Shown: positions 57,116 through 64,000 of the stretch, in pieces
Numbering within the stretch: position 1 is the stretch's first letter
Layout of the letters: each line of letters begins with the position of its first letter
From: Saccharina japonica
Taxonomy: Eukaryota; Sar; Phaeophyceae; Laminariales; Laminariaceae
Assembly: GCA_008828725.1 (NCBI GenBank)
Contig: MEHQ01002062.1
Location: forward strand, 156,995 to 220,994
Direction of reading: 5' to 3'
Length of the DNA stretch: 64,000 bases
Notes under the pieces: generated by a model
The model's input: only the letters and a program-made list of their open reading frames with translations
Databases searched by the model: none
Told to the model about the DNA's origin: nothing
Translations under genes and position numbers: made by a program

Positions 57116-57582
57116 ATATAACATAGAAACTGGTTATATGGAGGTGGGGGGACTCATTTTTTGCTTGGCTTACGTAGATATTCCGGGTTCGACCACGCAC
57201 ACACTCTTTCAGAAGCTCAGCGTGTGTGTGTACTCTCCGGAGAGAATTTAAGTTACCGAGAGAGGAGTCGAGCATCAGCCAAAGCTGGGGTGTACCGTCA
57301 GGCTGGGTTCAGGGGCGTGTTTTTTCCCGACCTGGGGTGTCCTGTGCATTCGTTAGCTACTCCCTATTAGACGCGGAAGCGTTATCGACGGACACCCTCG
57401 TGACAAAAGAAGCACACACATTTGGCCTCAATCAGTGGGGCCGGAGACACGGAAATATCAAACACAGCAGTAACGCGAGAACTGTTTTGAGCTGAAACAT
57501 GTCCAACTCCTAGCGACGAAGCGTGGAAACACCACCGTACGTAGAGGGGCGAAGGCGCGAGTGTTCTGCCCAGGGCGCGCAC

Positions 57583-60500
57583 CTTGCTTCTGGCATGGAC
57601 TGCTGTCGCGTGGCCTGGTCGGTGGTTCGCTGAAACTAGCCAGTCGGGCATGAGCGACAGCGCTACCGGGATGAAAACAACCCCGTGGTAGAACTGCGAA
57701 AAATTACGCGCGGCAAGCGGCACGAGGAAGTAGAAATGGGTAGAACAAGACGGGGGAAAGAGAAAACAGTACACTTAGCCGCAGATAGGAGCAGCGCCAC
57801 CGTATGGGTACATTTGGTTGACTCAATGTGTTATGATCCGGTTGACCTCCTCAAGGGCGATCAGCTACTGGCTAGTATAGTACACTTTCTATCGAACCGC
57901 ATCGTATTGTCTTTTCGGCTACCGAATAGAGGTATCAATCGATCTGGTTGCACGGGTGATACATGAACTCCCCACGCGAGGATCTCATCAAATAAGGCAC
58001 CGCCCCTAAAAGGCATTTGCTTCGTAGGACGCCTGCTACGATAGTAGCACGTTTCGGCTGTAAACGTTCCTGAATGGAGTGTCTCCTTAACCCAAAACCG
58101 TCGATTTTTTTTTCTTTGGGTTGAACTATGTTTCTTTGCATCGTAAGGCCATGGTATTGTTCATAGGATATTTAGCACTTTTGGTTTCCTCCAAAATCAG
58201 TTTATGGGTGAGGTATAGAGCTCCTCAATATACCACCACCCTTAGAAGGCTAAAACATGGTGCACCTCTACCGTAGCATGCGTCGTAGGGCAGTTCATCA
58301 CGTAGGGAGCCTGCCCTTGACGCGTGCATCGATAGAGGTACGAAGCACGTTTTGGATGAGACTGTTTTTGAATGGCCAGGGTCCTGATTAACCAAAATCG
58401 TCGGAGTTTCAATATTGCGTTGGAATATGTTTCCCAGTATACTAAGGTAAAATGTGGATTGTTAATCGGGTAGGGAGCTCCTCAAGTGAGGAGCTTAGCA
58501 AAAACACATGTGAAAAACGCGGCTATTACTACGCCAGGCCCCCTTTCAATTACCGCGTTACGGTCACTCGGGACGCGTGCCTCTATGCCTCGCTCAACAG
58601 GTGGTTGGGATATGTTTATTGGCGCATCTTCGCAATGTTGACGCGCACCTTAGCAATACATCCCATGTGGTGGTGTAAACCGCGTAGTGGAAAGACATGA
58701 ACGCTTAAGACTGTAACGCAATATAGTACTACGGCAGTCGTTCTCGGTCCCAGTGGCTTTAAGCAGACGGCAAAAACGGATGCCTAATTGTGACAGTCCT
58801 ACCGTGGCACCACAAGCAGCAGCGGCAGCAAGCAGCAGACGTGACAAGACACGCAAACGGCATGACTTCCACGAAAAACGAAAGTTCCTCACCCCAAAGC
58901 TGATGATGATGAGGAACATCCTGAAGAACACTCGGAAGACGGCGTTGCTGGCAAAGGCTAGAGGCATGATTCCGATAAACGTCGTCGCTGCTCCCACCAT
59001 GACCGAAGGGCCAATCTCCCCGAGAGCGTCCGCTATCCGGAGATCCTTCGCGATGTTAGAGTCCTGGGTTTTGTTCAGGAGGGGGGAGGCGTGGAAAGTG
59101 CGGGCTTGCTATTTTCGCTCGACCATAAACCCGCTAATGCGCCACGTAGGTCTGGTGCAACACGTGGTTCCATGATTTGTGAGCAAGTATTTCCCTTCCA
59201 CGGGGTTGCCACGACAAAGCGAAGCTTGACTTCGTACGGCGCTTCTGAAAAGAGAGAGCTTAAGAGATGCATTTGATCTATGGTTGACATGTGTCCAAAG
59301 GCGACACTCGCTAAACCTCTAGTAGAGGAACGCGGTTAGGCCGAGAAGTCGACAGGATGGTGTATAATTAGCTATGCAGGTTACGCGTGCCACCGTAGAG
59401 GTTCTCCTGCAGGTATCCACCGAGGATCTTCGTTTTGACGGCCTCGATTACGTTTCCCCAAGAAACTGGCGTGAAGGAAAAGGTAAGCATACCTCGATGA
59501 GAAATCCCATGGCCTACCAGGTCTATACAAAAACATGCTCTTAGAACAACACAAATATAGCATGTCTAATTGTATAGTGCTGTCGGTTGAAACGCCCGCC
59601 AGTCATAAACATAATAAGCATTTGCCTCAGAAGGCAAAACATTAAAATGGCATAAGGCATGCCCTATCGAAGCTCGCGTCGGGGTGCCGTCCCACGTACC
59701 AGCAAACAGAGGCTTCGTTTTCCGGTGCTGTGGATACTGGTGTTACAGGTATCTGTTTTAAATCTATAGCAGAAACGTTTTCATTCGTCGAAACAGAAAC
59801 AAGATGGCACCCAAGCCGGTGTCACAAAACTCGCGGGTACCGTGAATTCTTCTCTATGTATGGTGTATACCGTCCGTACCTGGTGTAGGAAGTAGTGGAC
59901 GATGTGCACCATGTAGTCCACCACCAGTCCAACAGCCATGATCAGCTCTGAGGGTTGTTCGAGACACATGGACAGGCGGCATAATCGAGTATGAGAGGCA
60001 TGCATGAGGGTAGAGGCGGGTTTTGTGGCAAAAAACCTAACCACCACCAGCTTCTCACGCAGCGGACGTTCGCTTTCCGTACGACCGACCCAGCGAAATA
60101 GAAGCCACGCCTACGACCCAAACAAAACAAAACAAAACAAAACACGTTACTGTCCTCCTCTAGCCTCTTTCCTGGCCAGAGGTGCTGATGAACGTTCGGG
60201 TTTCGGTCAAGGTGCTCGTGTTATAAACATTTCCTGCACACCGACGTATGCTTGACACGACGTCCATCCTACACCGCTAGTCCTCACCACATAGTACAGT
60301 TCGGCAGCAATCTCAAACGAGGGAGCTCTGCCCCTCCACCCCAAGCCCCCCCCGAGAGCGACGAATCAGAAAACAACCGGCTACAACGTTTAGACCACTC
60401 TCTACCTTCCAAAGGCATACTGCTTCCGCTACCGTCGTGGACGGGTGTCTATGGGTTTGCGCATGATGGAAGGCGGCCATCCCACCGCTATATACGAGGC

Positions 60501-63500
60501 ACCATGGATGAATGAATCTGGACAGATTCAAATTACGGAGCCCCTTCGTCGAGAAGGTAGAGTACTACGTACAGTGCTACTCGTAGGGCCGTGAAGGGTT
60601 TCCGTACGTTGGAAGGCAGTCTCACTTCCCTGCATCTAGTCAAAGTTTCGTCTCTATCTCTAAGTTTTCACACTATATGACGCACACTACTATAAACGAG
60701 GCACCATGATGGAGTCGATCTGAACATATTCAAGTTACGGACCCCCTTCGTCATGAGAGTAGCAAACTCCATACAGTACTACTCGCAAGGACGTGAAACG
60801 ACATCAATCTATGGGTTTCCATGCGTTGACAGGCAGTCGCACTCCCCTGTATCTGATCAAAGTTTCGTCTCTATCTCTAGATCTTCACACTATATGACGG
60901 GCGCATTAGATACTTTAGGGGAGGAAGAGAAGGTGCGCCGACATGGAGAAGGATGGGCAGGTGGTTCACTCACCGATAACAGTGATGCTGTTGACGTCCA
61001 GCCCCCAATGGTAAACAAACCCGAGCAAGTCCACGTCGATAATCACCTGGCCAATAGCGTCGAAACGACAAGACGAGGATGAGCAAAGCGTCGAAACGTG
61101 CAGTTGGATCGGATGCCTGCCTCTAGTACATTGTACGTCACATAGAGGTAGAAGAGTTTGGCTTGAGACGCGTGCTACGATAGAGGTAGCAATTTTCGAG
61201 TGTTTTCGTTTCTGAACGACGGAGCTTCTTAACCCAACCTCGTCGGAACTCGATCGTTGTGTAGCAATATTATTTTATTCTAGGCTTGGGCCATGGGATT
61301 GTTCGTCGGGAAGCACTGTTTTCCCTTCCTGAATCAGTGTGCAGGCTACTGCAGGTATAGAGCTCCTCAAGTGACCACCCTCAGAACTACAAGGTGCACT
61401 ATTACCGTGGCATGCATCGTGAAACGGTTTCTCGGTGACGGGGCTCCTTATCACAACTTTGACTGATTTTCATATCGTGACGAAAAAGCTGGGCTTAGCA
61501 GACGTGAGTGGCGGCCAATCACAATAAAACGCAACGGGATTGTTTCGTCGAAATTGACGCCAGCTTCGTTGTTCTCGAAATCAGCTTTTGTGTAAAACGT
61601 TGACGGCTCCTTAAGCGAGGAACCACGAAAACACCCTAGATGCTATGATACCCCTCTACCGAAATACGCGCCCGCTACAATAACGGCTTCTTACCACGGT
61701 GAAACAGATCAGGGCAACGATTGCGATCTTCCCCAAGACGAAGACACTCAGCACGGCCACAGCCACGAGAGCCAGCACGAAGTTCATGATCAGTTCGTCG
61801 TAGAGCACCAGATACTGCTCGGTGAACAAGAAGACCGTCGAGAACCCGAACGGCTGGGGGTCGAGCGTGGACTGGTCGGCGACGTCGCGGGTGTCGTGTA
61901 GAGCGTCCACGTTGTTCGTCGTGTCCACCAGGTCGACAAGGAAAAGCTCCGACCGACTTATCTGCTCTTACAAATGCATACGATAACGAGTCCGTGGGGA
62001 GACGGGCCGACATGGGGGGAAGGGGAGTGGCCACGTGATTAACGTGGAGGCGGCGATGACAGATAGTGTACTACATACTGAAGGTGGGGGGGGGGTACGG
62101 CCTGAGCAGTTAGATGGTATTGGTGGGATGATCGAGAGGGGTGGCTACGCGAGCTAACTATTCAGATAGCGATGATGGACTATGTAAGTTCTCTAGGTTT
62201 GGGCTGACCACAAAAGAGAGCGATCATGGTGTAGATTGGTTTTGTCTACTGTTGAGTCATCCCACGGTAGGGGGCGCAGCAGAATTTTCTGAGCTCCTCA
62301 TATGAGGAGCTCAATATCTCACCCGAAACATGCCTTCGGAAACATTCGCTCGAGCAGCCCGACCCGAACCTTCCAATGCGGATACTATAATACCAGTGAA
62401 ATAATAATAGTATCCGGTGGTTACTTACTCACGTGAGGAGCACAACCGGTCAGAAAATATTGAGCCTAAAAGTGGTACCCCTAGCGTGGGATTGCTCTGT
62501 TCTCCTGTCCGGGATGACACCGTGAGGTATGATAGACTCGATAATGACTATGTACAGGCACGATAAAACTAAGCGAAACATGAAAGAATAACGATTCGCT
62601 TACGAGGGATACCACATGGGTGAGGGGGGGAGGGTACCACGGTTACGTATAACGCATTTAAGGATCTAGCACAAGAGGCCTTGCGACGCGTGCTACGATA
62701 GAGGACGCGTGCTACGGTAGAGGTAGGACTTTTTGGCTGGATCGTTTTCTGAACGATCGAGCTCCTTAACCCAAATTTGTCGGACTTTCATTTTTGTGAC
62801 GAATAATGTTTTAGAGTATGCTTCGGTCATGAGTTTTTTCATCCGGCAGCTCTTTTTATTTTCCTATAAAAATCATTTTTTCGGTGAGGTATGACGCTCC
62901 TTAAATGAGGAGCTCAGAAATACATGGTGTACCTCTATCGTAGCACGCGTCAGAAGTATACTTCGTATACCGTTATTTGGCTGAGAACGGTCCTGAATGA
63001 TCGGGGGGCCCTTGGCCCAAACTCGTCCGTCTTTCATTCTTGTGTTGTTATATTTTCCATTGTATAGTTACAGTAGGTGAATGGTATTGTTCATCGGGTA
63101 CATAGCTCGTTTACTTCCGTGCATATCCGTTGTTTAGACTACTGCAGGTATAGAGGTCATCAAGCGAGGAGCCTCAGAACGAAAGATGGTGTCCACCTAT
63201 ACCGTAGCATTTGTGTCTTGCACCTCCCTCCAAAGCGGACATTTATATGTGCACTATCTTTGTTTTGGCGGCCACTAGTGCAAAAGGTTCTGCGCCACTG
63301 ATGGTACACGCTCTGCGCTGTACATTGCTCCCCGCCACCATACATAGCATTCAAATCGGGCAACTTCCGACCCTACGTATAGGGAAAATCGAGTCTGCTC
63401 AAAAGTGCGTCCTCGTCCTCTTTAACTAAAACTACATGGCAAAAAACAATACAAAAACAACTGAAGCAACAGTACGCCAGGGTGAAATCAGCATACAACA

Positions 63501-63758
63501 GACAAGAGAGTGCTGTTTGCCTGTCTGTAACAAGAAAAAATACATACGGATGCAAACGAAGTAGCAAGTGGGCACCCGGGGTACGATCATTCGGCATCCG
63601 TCCGTGAAGCACTCGCCTCTATCTGTCCGTCGTCGTCGTAGACGATGTTCGACACGAAGCGCACGTTGTCCTCGTCATCTGTGAAGGCCGCCAGGGCGGT
63701 GTAGAACGTATCTCGGTCCTCGTACACGGGGTATCCTCCCGAGGTGCCCACGTTAGCG
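57583..63758 (-). CDS. Patched/NPC1-type RND transporter, C-terminal half (5' end outside window)
   Basis: Six exons: 63758-63613, 61966-61695, 61046-60974, 59947-59880, 59063-58893, 57693-57583. All phases agree. The first junction is the least certain because its donor (A|GTGCTT) is weak and the second exon could start at 61966 or 61961. The order matches the second half of NPC1/Patched proteins: a lumenal segment; FSTVFLFTEQYLVLYDELIM; a hydrophobic span ending KIAIVALICFTV; IIDVDLLGFVYHWGLDVNSI; ELIMAVGLVVDYMVHIVHYF; then IGPSVMVGAATTFIGIMPLA and FYHGVVFIPVALSLMPDW. The G-L-V-V-D in the fourth exon is the RND GxxxD motif whose aspartate is linked to ion coupling. These are multi-pass membrane proteins moving sterols or other lipids. 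About 280 residues are visible. Start and N-terminal half lie above 63758; a short last exon below 57583 is likely but was not identified. Confidence 0.85.
58028..58284 (-). mobile_element. Family B copy, TSD GTAG
   Basis: 257 bp from GACGCCTGCTACGATAGTAG to CTCTACCGTAGCATGCGTC with exact GTAG duplications at 58024-58027 and 58285-58288. In the RND intron between exons at 58893 and 57693. Confidence 0.92.
58317..58500 (-). mobile_element. Family B fragment
   Basis: Starts GACGCGTGCATCGATAGAGG, with AACCAAAATCGTCGGAGTTT and GTGGATTGTTAATCGGGTAG, and ends abruptly after CTCCTCAAGTGAGGAGC. Confidence 0.65.
60488..60901 (+). repeat. Two tandem ~202-bp units
   Basis: CTATAWACGAGGCACCATGR starts the units at about 60488 and 60690; each continues with CTGRACA-ATTCAARTTACGG, CCCCTTCGTC, TACTACTCG and CAAAGTTTCGTCTCTATCTC. 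In an RND intron. Confidence 0.8.
61167..61419 (-). mobile_element. Family B copy
   Basis: GACGCGTGCTACGATAGAGG to TATTACCGTGGCATGCATC with GGGCCATGGGATTGTTCGTC inside. In an RND intron. Confidence 0.8.
61420..61676 (-). mobile_element. Diverged B-like copy abutting an RND exon
   Basis: Landmarks GGTTTCTCGGTGACGGGGCT, CGGCTCCTTAAGCGAGGAAC and CCCCTCTACCGAAATACGCG. Ends about 19 bp from the last base of the RND exon at 61695. Confidence 0.5.
62254..62497 (+). mobile_element. MITE family C copy, TSD TGTT
   Basis: 244 bp with ends GAGTCATCCCACGGTAGGGG and CGTGGGATTGCTC and exact TGTT duplications at 62250-62253 and 62498-62501. It matches the 18939 copy along its length. Confidence 0.92.
62685..63208 (-). 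mobile_element. Family B copy interrupted 19 bp from its end by A
   Basis: Only GACGCGTGCTACGATAGAG (62685-62703) of the left terminus precedes the A insertion; B resumes after 62951 with CGTTATTTGGCTGAGAACGG and ends near TATACCGTAGCATTTGTGTC. In the RND intron between 63613 and 61966. Confidence 0.8.
62704..62951 (-). mobile_element. MITE family A copy nested in B
   Basis: 248 bp, ends GACGCGTGCTACGGTAGAGG and TATCGTAGCACGCGTC. Flanking AGAG and AGAA differ at one base. Confidence 0.88.
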
Positions 63759-64000
63759 CTGGCGAAAACACACACACGTTTTGTATATTCAGAGAGAAGG
63801 GGTTGAGTCAAAACCAAACCCATATTGTTCTACCACTATACGCGCAACCTGCCGATTACTCGCATATCGCGCAGAAGCATGAAATCATCTAAAATCTTGT
63901 AATTCGCAATGGGATTGGAAAAATGAGCCCTACGAGAGTATGCAGTTAATCCCATGCCAGGAGCGCTCCTCCACTCACAACAAAAAAAACATTTCCCAGC

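Larger units (their letters stand above)
46955..57582. other. Gene-poor spacer between the tyrosinase and RND genes
   Basis: Outside the elements listed separately, this 10.6 kb shows no family-like coding. Noted within it: a telomere-like run near 47229, complementary AAGGCAC/GTGCCTT motifs near 49230-49270 and GGTT-rich simple repeats near 54002-54045. Promoters of the tyrosinase gene may lie just above 46616 or 44713, but no motif could be assigned. Confidence 0.45.

Overview
This is a eukaryotic nuclear window. Protein coding is confined to short, GC-richer exons with GT-AG (once GC-AG) borders, separated by introns of up to several kilobases that are full of short inverted-repeat transposons and minisatellites. 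No operons, ribosome-binding sites, CRISPR arrays or rRNA genes were seen. The introns, the frequent GTGCG/GTGAG donors, the secreted tyrosinase with an N-terminal PKD-like fold and the Patched-type RND protein together suggest a large-genome protist or alga. A photosynthetic stramenopile such as a brown-alga relative is my guess, not a demonstration.

All three recognisable genes lie on the minus strand. (1) At 6650-6823 is a likely first exon of a VPS33-like Sec1/Munc18 protein; the rest of that gene was not found. (2) From 44713 down to 18318 runs a tyrosinase gene of 14 exons. Its phases agree at every junction and give 652 codons: signal peptide, PKD-like domain, CuA (H228, H241, H250), CuB (H387, H391, H539). 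(3) From 63758 down to about 57583 lie the last six exons I can see of a Patched/NPC1-type RND membrane protein. Its 5' end lies beyond the window.

Layout: 1-6.6 kb holds inverted-repeat element clusters, a 55-70 bp tandem satellite and homopolymer-rich DNA. 6.65-6.82 kb is the VPS33-like exon. 7.0-8.06 kb is a degenerate GGGTAA array. 8.9-10.1 kb has CAG-rich and 178-bp tandem repeats. 10.1-18.3 kb has no recognised gene apart from transposon copies. 18.3-46.95 kb is the tyrosinase locus, including a 1.74-kb direct duplication that copies exon 1. 47-57.5 kb is gene-poor and holds two hAT-like non-autonomous elements and other repeats. 57.6-63.8 kb is the RND gene.

The most informative non-coding content is a set of related, apparently undescribed non-autonomous DNA transposon families, here called A, B and C. 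They have GACGC-like or GASTC-like termini and exact 4-bp target-site duplications, and A has repeatedly inserted into B. Other points are a decaying array of exon-5-like copies inside the tyrosinase gene, a GC-AG intron in the CuB region, a 673-bp element with a TACA duplication, and the duplicated first exon, which may be real or an assembly artefact because an ambiguous base sits at its edge.
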